Source of the DNA: Polynucleobacter sp. JS-JIR-5-A7
Lineage (GTDB): Bacteria > Pseudomonadota > Gammaproteobacteria > Burkholderiales > Burkholderiaceae
NCBI RefSeq assembly: GCF_018687935.1
Contig: NZ_CP061308.1
Coordinates: 2,096,416-2,160,415, forward strand
Length of the DNA: 64,000 bases
Direction: 5' to 3'
The translations under genes and the position numbers were made by a program. How positions within the stretch are numbered: the first letter of the stretch is position 1; the number at the start of each line of letters is the position of its first letter. Of the stretch, positions 26,044-33,883 are shown one piece after another. The notes beneath the pieces are model-generated. The model saw only the letters and a program-made list of their open reading frames with translations. It searched no databases and was not told the DNA's origin.

Positions 26044-26519
26044 GCTTTTGTATGAATCTCTTTTAGGCTCATTGAATCTAATTTGTCTAAAGGCATAGAT
26101 GCCAAGATATCGATACGCTTTTTCAAACCAATCATCACATCCTTAAATGCTTTGCGTTTTTCTTCATCACCACCTTGAACTTGTGATGGATCAGGAAAGC
26201 CCCAGTGAGCTGTAGAAGGTTTGCCAGGCCAAAATGGGCATACTTCACCCGCGGCATTATCACAAACAGTAATAATGAAATCCATTTGTGGAGCATCAGG
26301 CAAGCCATACTCATCCCATGACTTAGAGCGCAACTTATTCTCGTCGTAGCCCATCTCTAAGGCTAACTCTCTAGCAAAAGGATTAACAGATGTACCTGGG
26401 GTAGAGCCAGCTGAGTAACCAACAAACTTACCACTTAGATGGGTTGATGCTAATGCTTCACCCAATACAGAGCGGGCGGAGTTATGGGTACACAAAAAGA
26501 GAATGTTGTATTGCTTCAT
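26040..26519 (-). CDS. arsC: Arsenate reductase, low-molecular-weight phosphatase type (copy 2)
   Basis: 159 residues from the ATG at 26519, which overlaps the arsR stop (ATGA). Loop CTHNSARS with nucleophile Cys, and the later VCDNAAGEVC. Very like copy 1. In the second ars operon the genes are packed more tightly (arsR and arsC overlap; in copy 1 they are 115 bases apart). Confidence 0.92.
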   Translation of the reverse strand: MKQYNILFLCTHNSARSVLGEALASTHLSGKFVGYSAGSTPGTSVNPFARELALEMGYDENKLRSKSWDEYGLPDAPQMDFIITVCDNAAGEVCPFWPGKPSTAHWGFPDPSQVQGGDEEKRKAFKDVMIGLKKRIDILASMPLDKLDSMSLKEIHTKA

Positions 26520-26845
26520 TTGATTTTGGCTTTCTTGAGGGGTTTGATGGGAAGGCAAGACTTACCGCCACAGCAGTTATCTAATAAAAATTCACTTAAC
26601 TTTTGAACTTGCTCGGCATTAGGTCTATAGATGAGATTACGACTTTGACGCTCTACCAATAAAAGCTCGGCATCCACTAAATCTTTTAGGTGAAAACTGA
26701 GGGTGGCATTGGGGATGCCAAGTTTTTCAATAATTTGACTTGGAGTTAACCCAAGGTCACCACGCTGAACAATGAGGCGAAACACATTAAGTCGGGTTTC
26801 TTGCCCTAGAGCGAGGAAAGCAGAGATAGCGTTATCATTATTCAT
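26516..26845 (-). CDS. arsR: ArsR-family arsenic-responsive repressor (copy 2)
   Basis: 109 residues, winged helix, with C-terminal NCCGGKSC as in copy 1. It is the first gene of the second ars operon, divergent from arsH with 93 bases between. It likely represses both directions through the conserved element at 26858-26873. Confidence 0.9.
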   Translation of the reverse strand: MNNDNAISAFLALGQETRLNVFRLIVQRGDLGLTPSQIIEKLGIPNATLSFHLKDLVDAELLLVERQSRNLIYRPNAEQVQKLSEFLLDNCCGGKSCLPIKPLKKAKIK

Positions 26846-26857
26846 ATTTCGAATTAT

Positions 26858-26873
26858 ATGGAAATATATGACA
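26858..26873 (-). promoter_or_regulatory. Conserved element in the arsR-arsH intergenic region (probable ArsR operator)
   Basis: Same 16-mer ATGGAAATATATGACA as upstream of arsR copy 1. On the arsR strand it adjoins a TATAAT, so binding would block the arsR promoter. Confidence 0.55.
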
Positions 26874-26938
26874 GTTTTATGAAATCTCGTTTCTAATAGA
26901 CTCTCTTAATAATTTCACCTTTAAATTAGTATTCATCC

Positions 26939-27649
26939 ATGACTGATCTACCCAATATCGATAAAGCCCTATTTCATAAGCCAAGTCTTGATGAATTAAC
27001 CATCAACTCCATTGATAGTCACCCACCTAAGATTTTGCTTTTATATGGATCACTTAGAGAGAGGTCATTTAGTCGCCTTCTGGCAGAAGAAGCAGAAAGA
27101 ATATTAAAAGCGATGGGCTGTGAAACGCGATTCTTTAATCCTCATGGATTGCCGCAAGTGGATGACGCTCCTGAAACACATCCCAAAGTAGTAGAGCTAA
27201 GAGAGTTAGTTCAATGGGCAGAAGGAATGGTGTGGAGCAGTCCTGAGCGACACGGAGCTATGACAGGACTAATGAAATCGCAGATTGATTGGATCCCACT
27301 TAGCGTTGGCGCTGTCAGACCCTCTCAAGGCAAGACTCTTGCTTTATTACAAGTGAGCGGTGGTTCGCAATCTTTTAATGCTCTCAATCAAATGCGAATT
27401 CTAGGTAGATGGATGAGGATGATCACAATTCCAAATCAATCGTCAGTGCCCAAAGCATTTCTAGAGTTTGAGGATAACAATCGCATGAAACCTTCGGCCA
27501 ATTACGATCGAGTAGTTGATGTCATGGAAGAGCTGGTTAAATTTACTTTGCTAACTAGGTCAGTTTCAAGCTATTTGACTGATCGCTACAGTGAGCGAAA
27601 AGAAAGTGCTGAGGAATTATCAAAGCGGGTTAATCAAAGAGCTATTTGA
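26939..27649 (+). CDS. arsH: ArsH, NADPH-dependent FMN reductase of the arsenic island
   Basis: 236-residue flavoprotein. [20 protein letters not shown] binds FMN phosphate, and [18 protein letters not shown] and [15 protein letters not shown] match ArsH. The family oxidises trivalent organoarsenicals. It is divergent from the second arsR and has no counterpart beside ars copy 1. Confidence 0.93.
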   Translation: MTDLPNIDKALFHKPSLDELTINSIDSHPPKILLLYGSLRERSFSRLLAEEAERILKAMGCETRFFNPHGLPQVDDAPETHPKVVELRELVQWAEGMVWSSPERHGAMTGLMKSQIDWIPLSVGAVRPSQGKTLALLQVSGGSQSFNALNQMRILGRWMRMITIPNQSSVPKAFLEFEDNNRMKPSANYDRVVDVMEELVKFTLLTRSVSSYLTDRYSERKESAEELSKRVNQRAI

Positions 27650-27655
27650 TTGAGT

Positions 27656-27718
27656 TGTCGTTTAAAACGACATCGACTGATGCAAGGATGAATAATTGAC
27701 GTGTCCTTTTAAAGGACA
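27656..27718 (+). repeat. Composite repeat, second copy (two palindromes, 29 bp apart)
   Basis: TGTCGTTTAAAACGACA (27656-27672), 29 bases containing CGACTGATGCAAGGATGAAT, then TGTCCTTTTAAAGGACA (27702-27718). It begins six bases after the arsH stop. About 150 bases on, CACCAGGGGCCGAGAT (27868-27884) resembles the flank of the att copy at 38506, so a badly decayed att site may lie there. Confidence 0.75.
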
Positions 27719-27919
27719 AATTAAAACCATCCTCGCAATACCTCTCATCCCCACTAACAAGCGATTTCCTTTTCCAATAAAAACCGCCAAAAAACCCTTG
27801 AATTTGGGTCAAATCGCCTGATTGTCAGAATAAGAATTATTACGAATACGAGGTGGGGTTAGATTAGATCACCAGGGGCCGAGATCTCCACTGGCCTTGA
27901 AAATTGCGCGGTAATTTTT

Positions 27920-28249
27920 TTAGGGCTTACTACTGATCGGCTTGATAGTTTGTTGATGATGCTGGCGATCCTTTTCCAGCTTTAGTTGTTGTTTGGCTGA
28001 ATCCACATTTCTCTTAAGAGAAGCTACTCTTGCCTGCTTGAGATTCAGTGGCTTAGTGGGTTTAATCATTTTGATAGCCTCACCTAAAGACAAGGTATCT
28101 TTATCTTCAGATAGGCTGGGAGCTGACACCAAACTATTCATACCAAATTGATATTGCAGAATCAGCCGCGCATGGATCTGACTATCGGCAAATACAGCTG
28201 TTTTAACTTGATGACCATTGATACGGACAAGGGCTTGATATTTGTTCAT
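27920..28249 (-). CDS. Hypothetical protein of the mobile region
   Basis: 109 residues from the ATG at 28249 (MNKYQALVRINGHQVKTAVF). The N-terminal half has an alternating strand pattern with HARLILQYQFGMNSLV. The C-terminal half is Lys/Gln-rich and probably coiled. I recall similar short proteins from integrative elements but cannot name a family. The 51 bases upstream that stay in frame are not used because they overlap the palindrome region. Confidence 0.55.
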   Translation of the reverse strand: MNKYQALVRINGHQVKTAVFADSQIHARLILQYQFGMNSLVSAPSLSEDKDTLSLGEAIKMIKPTKPLNLKQARVASLKRNVDSAKQQLKLEKDRQHHQQTIKPISSKP

Positions 28250-28310
28250 ACAAATATTTATAGTCTCGGCGCCCCTCGGGTCTTTTAAATCATGTCGCAT
28301 TCGGCTCTTT

Positions 28311-28505
28311 GCCAGCTGGCTCGCCTCTGCGATGGGGGCTTCAGCCCACCCATCTTTTCCAAAACGTGCACCACGTGGTGCTGGAAAATGATGGTCTTCT
28401 CTGTCCTAAGCGCACCAGCTGGTGCAGGACATTCGTCTTAGGCTTCGCTGGATCGGTGGCGACAGCCCTCGCCACCTATGGGGCTACCTTGCGGTGCGCC
28501 CCATA
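28311..28505. repeat. Dense array of palindromes and hairpins
   Basis: In 195 bases: GCCAGCTGGC (28311-28320); hairpin GATGGG / CCCATC (28331-28354); the 14-bp palindrome GCACCACGTGGTGC (28368-28381) inside TTTTCCA / TGGAAAA arms; GCACCAGCTGGTGC (28412-28425) inside TGTCC / GGACA arms; hairpin GGTGGCGA / TCGCCACC (28455-28476); hairpin TATGGGGC / GCCCCATA (28477-28505). No convincing gene. This may be an origin of transfer or replication of the element, or a structured RNA. Confidence 0.7.
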
Positions 28506-28511
28506 TATAAA

Positions 28512-28528
28512 TGTCCTTTAAAAGGACA
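28512..28528. repeat. Island palindrome TGTCCTTTAAAAGGACA
   Basis: Perfect copy in the reverse orientation, directly after the palindrome array and four bases before the stop of the DUF6641-like gene. Confidence 0.85.
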
Positions 28529-28532
28529 AACT

Positions 28533-28970
28533 TCAACGACCAAAGCCCGCACGTACAGCGCCGCTTGCGGCTTCTATTTGTGTGTCAAGCTCGCCTGCTT
28601 CTACGGCCACCTTAATAATCTCTAGGGCTTTAATTAGCTCATCTGCTGAATTCACCTCAACAGCAGTCTTGCCTTTAGCGAACTCAATAATCTTGGCGCC
28701 GTAGCGGATGTTTAAGCAAACCTTGCCATCCATAGCAACGAACCACCATTGACGAATACGCTTTTCATGTTCAATGGTTTTACGTGCGCCAGTAATGTCT
28801 TTAACTGTTTTGAATTTCTTAACAGTAAACGTACCGCCTTCTTTGCTGGCTTTAGCTAACTGGATCTGCTCCCACACTTTATTCGCTAATTTATTCCTGC
28901 GATGTAGTACTGGTGGAATTGCTGTTGGCTTTTTTGAATTAACCATTTTCAAACTGTTTAATGTGCTCAT
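28533..28970 (-). CDS. DUF6641-like protein of mobile elements
   Basis: 145 residues. IPPVLHRRNKLANKVWEQIQLA, RIRQWWFVAMDGKVCLNIRYG and the closing EAASGAVRAGFGR match a family (DUF6641) that I know from plasmids, phages and integrative elements, function unknown. The ribosome site GGAGAAAAAG precedes the ATG. Confidence 0.72.
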   Translation of the reverse strand: MSTLNSLKMVNSKKPTAIPPVLHRRNKLANKVWEQIQLAKASKEGGTFTVKKFKTVKDITGARKTIEHEKRIRQWWFVAMDGKVCLNIRYGAKIIEFAKGKTAVEVNSADELIKALEIIKVAVEAGELDTQIEAASGAVRAGFGR

Positions 28971-29709
28971 CTTTTTCTCCTATAAGTGAATGGGCACACT
29001 TAATTTATTGTCAGAGTTTTTGGATGGACAACCTCTTTTTGCCAAAAGCCACAAAGATCTAATAAATTTGCCAATAATGCGCCTTCTTTTATTAGGTTTC
29101 ACTAAATAACTATGACGACAAAACAGAAGAACGTTTTGTATGCCATTACATTACTACCGAAACAAGAGCAGTGACACTCAGTCGTTATGTCACCCTAAAG
29201 CTGGACTAGGAGTCACAGTCATGGAAATTCTGGGCGGTAGCAGAGACTTAATTCACTATCCTTAACCGGACGCCATTAGCCTTGCTGACTAATATGAATC
29301 AAGTATACGAATTAGCACAAAGATCGTAGAACATTGTTTTACGGATCACGAGAAAGCCCTGCTTACACAGCAACTTTCAAACAAGACAAGGGTAGCCACT
29401 TATTGCTTTTGTCATTGTTGCGTTTCAAGCCGCACATAAAAGGAGACAGCGAAACCGCCCTTCCCAAACTGGTTGTGCCCATAAGTGGTGTAGTAAAGAA
29501 CTCAGCGAAAGTCCTTTTCTATTACTGAGCCTGTTGCTTAAGGCTCAGTGTAGGTTGAATCTAGCGAAAGTCCATCAAACAACATCAGATCAGCATTAGA
29601 GAAGAAGAAATGTGATGAGCGACAAGCGAAATCACAGGGGAACGTAGTTCGCCTTTACTCAATAACAACTATCAAAATTTATATTAAAGTATTGAAAAAG
29701 GAGGGAATT
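28971..29709. other. 739-bp gene-free region with regular motif and hairpins
   Basis: No convincing coding frame on either strand. I see AGCGAAA four times at 29448, 29504, 29563 and 29625 (spacing 56, 59, 62), a hairpin ACTGAGCCT / AGGCTCAGT (29524-29549) and GTGACA / TGTCAC (about 29169-29190). The last bases hold the AAGGAGGG ribosome site of the next gene. It could be a long structured RNA or a replication/transfer region. The two are not distinguished by eye. Confidence 0.5.
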
Positions 29710-30486
29710 ATGCAAATACAAAATGGTTCACCAAAAGTAATGCAATTATTAAATCGTCTAGAAAGTGAAGGCACTTTAGTTAATTTGTATTCAAAGGATT
29801 TCTTTGATAAGAATCAGCGGGGACCAGCAATCTTTCTAGAAGAATTCGAAAGAATGATTGAAATTGAGAATGGAGCAAATGATGACTATGGAGATACAAA
29901 ATTTCCGCTTGGTCACCTATTAGTTATATGCACCTCTCTTTTAAGCCCTGAGGATATAAAGTTATTGAGGGATTTGTATTCCCCATTACAAAATGTATTA
30001 AGAGATGGTATTCATCATCCTAATTTTTTATTTTTTAACTTATACACAAAGCAAATTCTTTCAGTTGGTCTTGGTAGAAAGAATCGCTTATTTTGTATTG
30101 ATGTTGATTCCAATAAAAGTATAGATCCTACTTATTTGATCGTAGGTTCTGACGACTTTAACTATATCCAAAAGTTTACAGAGCATGATGTCATTGACTT
30201 TGTGTCAGAGGACTTAATTGGCTCTCTTCATGCAATGGGTCTATCATTTTTTGAACAAGATCATTTACCCTTCATTCATGATCTTCATGATTTACTAGAC
30301 ACCGAACCTAATGAGGATGGCATTTACGAACTTGAAGGATACGATGATGGTGTCTCTGCTCAAGAGGTAAAGGACATGATTAAAGAGTATGAAGATCATC
30401 AAGAAATCATCAACAACCAATTACAAATACTTCAGTCTTTTTTTCCTGAGCTTACGGAAGGCGATTTAAATACTGGTGATTATTAA
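29710..30486 (+). CDS. Hypothetical acidic protein of the mobile region
   Basis: 258 residues from the ATG at 29710, with AAGGAGGG four bases before it. Strongly acidic and AT-rich, no signal or membrane segment. It has a C-terminal Asp/Glu stretch (LDTEPNEDGIYELEGYDDG) and a helical end. Not recognised; cytoplasmic. A terminator follows, so it is a single-gene unit. Confidence 0.65.
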   Translation: MQIQNGSPKVMQLLNRLESEGTLVNLYSKDFFDKNQRGPAIFLEEFERMIEIENGANDDYGDTKFPLGHLLVICTSLLSPEDIKLLRDLYSPLQNVLRDGIHHPNFLFFNLYTKQILSVGLGRKNRLFCIDVDSNKSIDPTYLIVGSDDFNYIQKFTEHDVIDFVSEDLIGSLHAMGLSFFEQDHLPFIHDLHDLLDTEPNEDGIYELEGYDDGVSAQEVKDMIKEYEDHQEIINNQLQILQSFFPELTEGDLNTGDY

Positions 30487-30510
30487 TTTCTGTTGTCAAA
30501 ATGCCACGAT

Positions 30511-30544
30511 AAATATAAGAGAACAGTACTACTCTTATATTTTT
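30511..30544 (+). terminator. Terminator after the acidic protein gene
   Basis: AAATATAAGAG / CTCTTATATTT stem of 11 bases with a ten-base loop and a T run. Confidence 0.75.
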
Positions 30545-30655
30545 GCCTAACTCATTGATAAAACAGCGGTTCTTTTTCAGCCATTTTCGGTTGCCCAAAC
30601 CGAATCTAAGAAAACATACTGTAACTCTGTATTTAATACATTTCAGGGAGAACGT

Positions 30656-31222
30656 ATGTCACAAGCTAGAGTTTTAAATCCACAAGAGCTACGCAGAGTT
30701 TTAGATCACGTTGCTACACGTAGGCATTCAGCACGTAATCGCGCTATGTTGCTACTAACGCACTACGCGGGTATGCGAGTAGCTGAAGTAGCCGCGCTAC
30801 GCATAAACGACGTTTTAAACGGCGACAGTAGTATTAAGGGCGAAGTACGCTTAATGCCCGATCAAACCAAGGGCAAACATGCTCGTACTGTTTACTTAAA
30901 TGAACGTATGCAAAAGGAGCTGGCGCAGTACATCAAAGCAATCAAAATCAAAGATGTAACTAAACCCTTGTTTTACACGCAGAAGCAAGCTGGGTTCTCA
31001 GCTAACTCACTTACCCAATACTTCTTTTATCTATATCGCTCTGTAGGGCTAGAGGGTGCCAGTAGCCATAGCGGTAGACGCACATTCTTAACTGGACTTG
31101 CCAATAAAGGTACGGCGATACATATATTGAAGTCTCTTGCAGGACATAGAAATATCAGCACTACTGCAACCTATCTCTATAGCAGTCCAGATCAGCTTAA
31201 GGCCGCTGTTGAGTTAATCTAA
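30656..31222 (+). CDS. Compact tyrosine recombinase (catalytic domain only)
   Basis: 188 residues. Catalytic set: Arg41 in AGMRVAEVAAL, the beta-hairpin Lys region (DQTKGKHARTV), HSGRR, GHRNI and Tyr in TYLYSS. There is no N-terminal SAM-like core-binding domain, so it is about half the size of XerC/D. It starts after a good GGGAG site and ends next to an imperfect island palindrome. It may act on the repeats of the element. Confidence 0.82.
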   Translation: MSQARVLNPQELRRVLDHVATRRHSARNRAMLLLTHYAGMRVAEVAALRINDVLNGDSSIKGEVRLMPDQTKGKHARTVYLNERMQKELAQYIKAIKIKDVTKPLFYTQKQAGFSANSLTQYFFYLYRSVGLEGASSHSGRRTFLTGLANKGTAIHILKSLAGHRNISTTATYLYSSPDQLKAAVELI

Positions 31223-31224
31223 TT

Positions 31225-31240
31225 TGTCCTTTTGAAGGAC
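31225..31240. repeat. Island palindrome, imperfect copy (TGTCCTTTTGAAGGAC)
   Basis: One central mismatch (G for A) and a changed last base. It lies between the convergent stops of the compact recombinase and the 242-residue hypothetical gene. Confidence 0.7.
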
Positions 31241-31243
31241 GGC

Positions 31244-31972
31244 TCATGCAACTGGAAATTGACCTGTGGATGAATTATCAATCCTTGTCTTTGCTTGCTT
31301 GATATACCTTCCGACTGTTGCCGCCAAACGATTACGCTTAACGAGCCTATCTGCGTAATCGTCTTTAGGATTAGGCATAGAGTCTTTATCCAATAGACCC
31401 ATTTCTGCGCCAATCTCCCACAACTTTAATTTATTGGTGCCCAATCTTGTTTCCATATAACGGTCATAGACTTGTAGACACAGCCTCAAGTTTGCAATCG
31501 TATAAGTTCCATTGAGCGGATATCTGGCTGTAGTCTTGCTCACAGTTTTAGATGGGCGACCTTTCTTTCTGCCGTGGCGCTCCATCAGCAACTCATTGAA
31601 ATACTTCTTTAGTGACTTCTTATCGTAAGTGAGTGGCACCTGTAAAAAGATGAAGTCATCTTTACTCCATTGATCAGGCACTTCGTCTTTCCCATCTATC
31701 TCTTTAAATTTGTAGATGGACATTTGCTCTGCAAATAATTCAACCCCTTTGGCTCGCCACCAAACTCTAAATTCATCATCGCGCACATCACCAAAGTCTG
31801 CATATAGCTTGGAGTACTTGCCCTTGCCGCCTTTTTCACAAGTCGCCAAATAGTCTTTATTGCGGCGCAAGTACGCCCACCACCAGTAATAAGGGCTCTG
31901 CTCCTGCCTAGACAAGGGCTGTCTATTGTTTTTAGTGCCAAAAGTTGGGTACGGCTCAAAGAATTTGACCAT
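31244..31972 (-). CDS. Hypothetical protein of the mobile region
   Basis: 242 residues, basic, no membrane segment. Starts MVKFFEPYPTFG, then an aromatic-rich block with SPYYWWWAYLRRNKDYL and FRVWWRAKG, and a Lys/Arg-rich segment (RHGRKKGRPSKT, AT-hook-like). Possibly DNA-binding. Divergent from the gene at 32109. I recognise no family. Confidence 0.62.
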   Translation of the reverse strand: MVKFFEPYPTFGTKNNRQPLSRQEQSPYYWWWAYLRRNKDYLATCEKGGKGKYSKLYADFGDVRDDEFRVWWRAKGVELFAEQMSIYKFKEIDGKDEVPDQWSKDDFIFLQVPLTYDKKSLKKYFNELLMERHGRKKGRPSKTVSKTTARYPLNGTYTIANLRLCLQVYDRYMETRLGTNKLKLWEIGAEMGLLDKDSMPNPKDDYADRLVKRNRLAATVGRYIKQAKTRIDNSSTGQFPVA

Positions 31973-32089
31973 TTTCTTAACATCCTAAATAGATCATTTC
32001 TGTATGGATTATCGAATTTTAACCCAAACGAATAAATTAGATACATGGCCAAGCGGTTAAATTTCTTAACAAGCAGTCATATTTCTTAA
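31973..32089. promoter_or_regulatory. Divergent promoter region with three TTTCTTAA repeats
   Basis: TTTCTTAA occurs at 31973-31980, 32062-32069 and 32082-32089 between the divergent genes at 31972 and 32109. Direct repeats in such a place are often regulator-binding sites. Confidence 0.35.
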
Positions 32090-32108
32090 TACAGAAAGAG
32101 AGTTAAAA

Positions 32109-32891
32109 ATGAATGCATTATTAAACGCAGTAGATACAACCCCTGTTACAACAAACGTCCTTTTAAAGGACACAACCAAAGTAACTAACGTTGCTGTTGG
32201 TACTACCGTTGCCCTTACTAATATGGAAGCAAATCGTATTAACTGGGAACAGGGTGCCTACAGAACAAGTAATCAAGCCTTATATGCAGTATTAGGTGAT
32301 TGCTTGGCTTTTTGTGGTGACCTGACACTTCCAGAAGCTAAACAACGTAGCGAATCTTTAGAGTCTTTCTATAAAGATCGTGGCTACACATATAAAAAGG
32401 ATCTCCCATTAGCGACACGTGTAGTGCGTGCTGTTTTTGGATCTAGAGATCGCCGCCGTATCAGCACCTACTCTTTGGTTATTCGTCAGGCAATGAAAGA
32501 GAAAGTTTTGATAACTGACTTTTCAGCATGGGTGGAAGAGCGTGGCGGCGTTCAAGAGATCAGTCTTGGTAAGAGCGCTACTTACATCAAGCCTGCGGAC
32601 AAAGCTGAGATTGCTAAAAACAATCTAAAAGGCAAAACACCTATTGGCTATGCCAAGTCTGAATTGCTCTCACATGTTGCTGATGCTCAGTACCTAGGCG
32701 ATATGTGCGTACTTTTAGCGGAGCAACAAGCTGACGGCAGTTTTGGTGTCTATGCAGTTTTGCGTCAAGACGGACTGGTTAAGTCTGCCTTTACCTCTTT
32801 GTATGCAGTTGGCAAAGAGCTTGAAGACAAAGCCAAAGCAGAGATCAAAGCGGCAAATGATGCAGATGGCGCTATTGCTAAATCTGCTTAA
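32109..32891 (+). CDS. Hypothetical protein of the mobile region, containing an island palindrome
   Basis: 260 residues. The central part has LYAVLGDCLAFCGDLT and FGSRDRRRISTYSLVIRQA (basic, helical), and the C-terminus is Lys/Ala-rich. Codons 17-22 contain CGTCCTTTTAAAGGACA (32156-32172) in frame, adding VLLKDT to the protein near its start. The gene lies 54 bases before the AAA+ ATPase gene, likely one operon. No family recognised. Confidence 0.62.
   Translation: MNALLNAVDTTPVTTNVLLKDTTKVTNVAVGTTVALTNMEANRINWEQGAYRTSNQALYAVLGDCLAFCGDLTLPEAKQRSESLESFYKDRGYTYKKDLPLATRVVRAVFGSRDRRRISTYSLVIRQAMKEKVLITDFSAWVEERGGVQEISLGKSATYIKPADKAEIAKNNLKGKTPIGYAKSELLSHVADAQYLGDMCVLLAEQQADGSFGVYAVLRQDGLVKSAFTSLYAVGKELEDKAKAEIKAANDADGAIAKSA
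32156..32172. repeat. Island palindrome inside a coding sequence
   Basis: CGTCCTTTTAAAGGACA, forward orientation, near the 5' end of the 260-residue gene. A coding location argues against a simple terminator role. Confidence 0.85.
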
Positions 32892-32945
32892 TTAATCAAG
32901 GGGAATGTTATGAGCGTTCCCCATTCATATTTGAAAGGAATACAA

Positions 32946-33629
32946 ATGTTAACGAAAGGAAATAATCATGAGCCTCAAACGATTGATGACATCATCTTTG
33001 GAAACAATGAATCTAAATTGCGGATTGAAGATATTGTCTCGGGTGCCGAAGAATTACCTTACAGCGGCAAATCAGCGATTCTTTTATACGGAGTCTTTGG
33101 GACAGGCAAAACCACACTGGCCAAAATGCTACCTAACCACATTGAATATGGCAAAACTAAAGAAGAGTTAGTTTGGGATCCAGTGTTTATAGGCTGTCAG
33201 CAGGGCTTTAATGGGCCTCAAGTGATGGCAAGAATTGACGCAATCTTGACTAAAAGCTCTTTCAACGTTAGCGGGCTTCACTACATCATTCTTGATGAAG
33301 TGGACAACTTGACTAAGCAGGCTCAGCAAAGTTTGAAGTCGGCCTTGAATACAACTCGCGGGGTATTCATATTGACGACAAACAATGTTTCTGAGCTAGA
33401 CAAGGGGCTTTTGGATCGTTGCATTTTGGTAGAAATGAATGCGGCAAATCCGAATGCTTATTTGGATATTGCCAAATCCATTGCTGATGAGGCGGGGGTA
33501 GCTTTATCTAATGAAGAGTTACTGCCCACTATTCAGGCCGCTAATGGATCGTTTAGAAACTTGTTTCATAACGTGAGTCGATTGGCTAGGCGTAAAGGTC
33601 AACAGCCGCCGCCCAATGTCATTTATTAA
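32946..33629 (+). CDS. AAA+ ATPase, clamp-loader (RFC/DnaX)-like
   Basis: 227 residues from the ATG at 32946 (AAAGGAAT site before it). Walker A GVFGTGKTTLAK, Walker B IILDEVDN, sensor 1 LTTNN and the Arg-finger region LLDRC follow the order of RFC small subunits and DnaX. The C-terminal collar domain is very short. A role in replication or mobility of the element is likely. The exact partner is unknown. Confidence 0.78.
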   Translation: MLTKGNNHEPQTIDDIIFGNNESKLRIEDIVSGAEELPYSGKSAILLYGVFGTGKTTLAKMLPNHIEYGKTKEELVWDPVFIGCQQGFNGPQVMARIDAILTKSSFNVSGLHYIILDEVDNLTKQAQQSLKSALNTTRGVFILTTNNVSELDKGLLDRCILVEMNAANPNAYLDIAKSIADEAGVALSNEELLPTIQAANGSFRNLFHNVSRLARRKGQQPPPNVIY

Positions 33630-33638
33630 GGGTGAAAT

Positions 33639-33824
33639 ATGGAATCAGCATGGATTGTCTTTATCGCCGATGATGAGGGATTTATTGAGGGTGTATTTGA
33701 CAACGAAGAAGCGGCTAATGATTGCTACAAGTATCACGATAGCTACATGCCCTTAGCTACCTATATGCTAAGGATAAACCCCGCAATCTTTCAGTCCACC
33801 TTTACTATCCCGCTTGACGAGTAA
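33639..33824 (+). CDS. Small acidic hypothetical protein
   Basis: 61 residues, nine bases after the ATPase gene with GGGTGAAAT before its ATG, and followed by a strong terminator, so it ends this operon. Acidic N-terminal half (FIADDEGFIEGVFDNEEAAND). Not recognised. Confidence 0.6.
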   Translation: MESAWIVFIADDEGFIEGVFDNEEAANDCYKYHDSYMPLATYMLRINPAIFQSTFTIPLDE

Positions 33825-33828
33825 AGTT

Positions 33829-33858
33829 AAGAGCCCACTTTCGAGTGGGCTCTTTTTT
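33829..33858 (+). terminator. Terminator of the ATPase operon
   Basis: AGAGCCCACT / AGTGGGCTCT stem with a TTCG loop and a T7 run. Confidence 0.88.
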
Positions 33859-33875
33859 TGTCCTTTAAAAGGACA
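33859..33875. repeat. Island palindrome TGTCCTTTAAAAGGACA
   Basis: Perfect reverse-orientation copy, directly after the terminator's T run and nine bases before the integrase stop. Confidence 0.85.
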
Positions 33876-33883
33876 GTTCATAT

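Noticed and set aside
27656..27718. Composite repeat as an ordinary intrinsic terminator
   Set aside because: The palindromes have no loop and no T run, occur in both orientations and once inside a gene; a weak terminator role cannot explain the fixed 29-bp pairing.
28309..28625. Two overlapping small plus-strand frames in the palindrome array
   Set aside because: Their codons are made of the inverted repeats; no start signals.
29334..29528. 64-residue frame in the gene-free region
   Set aside because: No ribosome site, odd composition, and it crosses the regularly spaced AGCGAAA motif.
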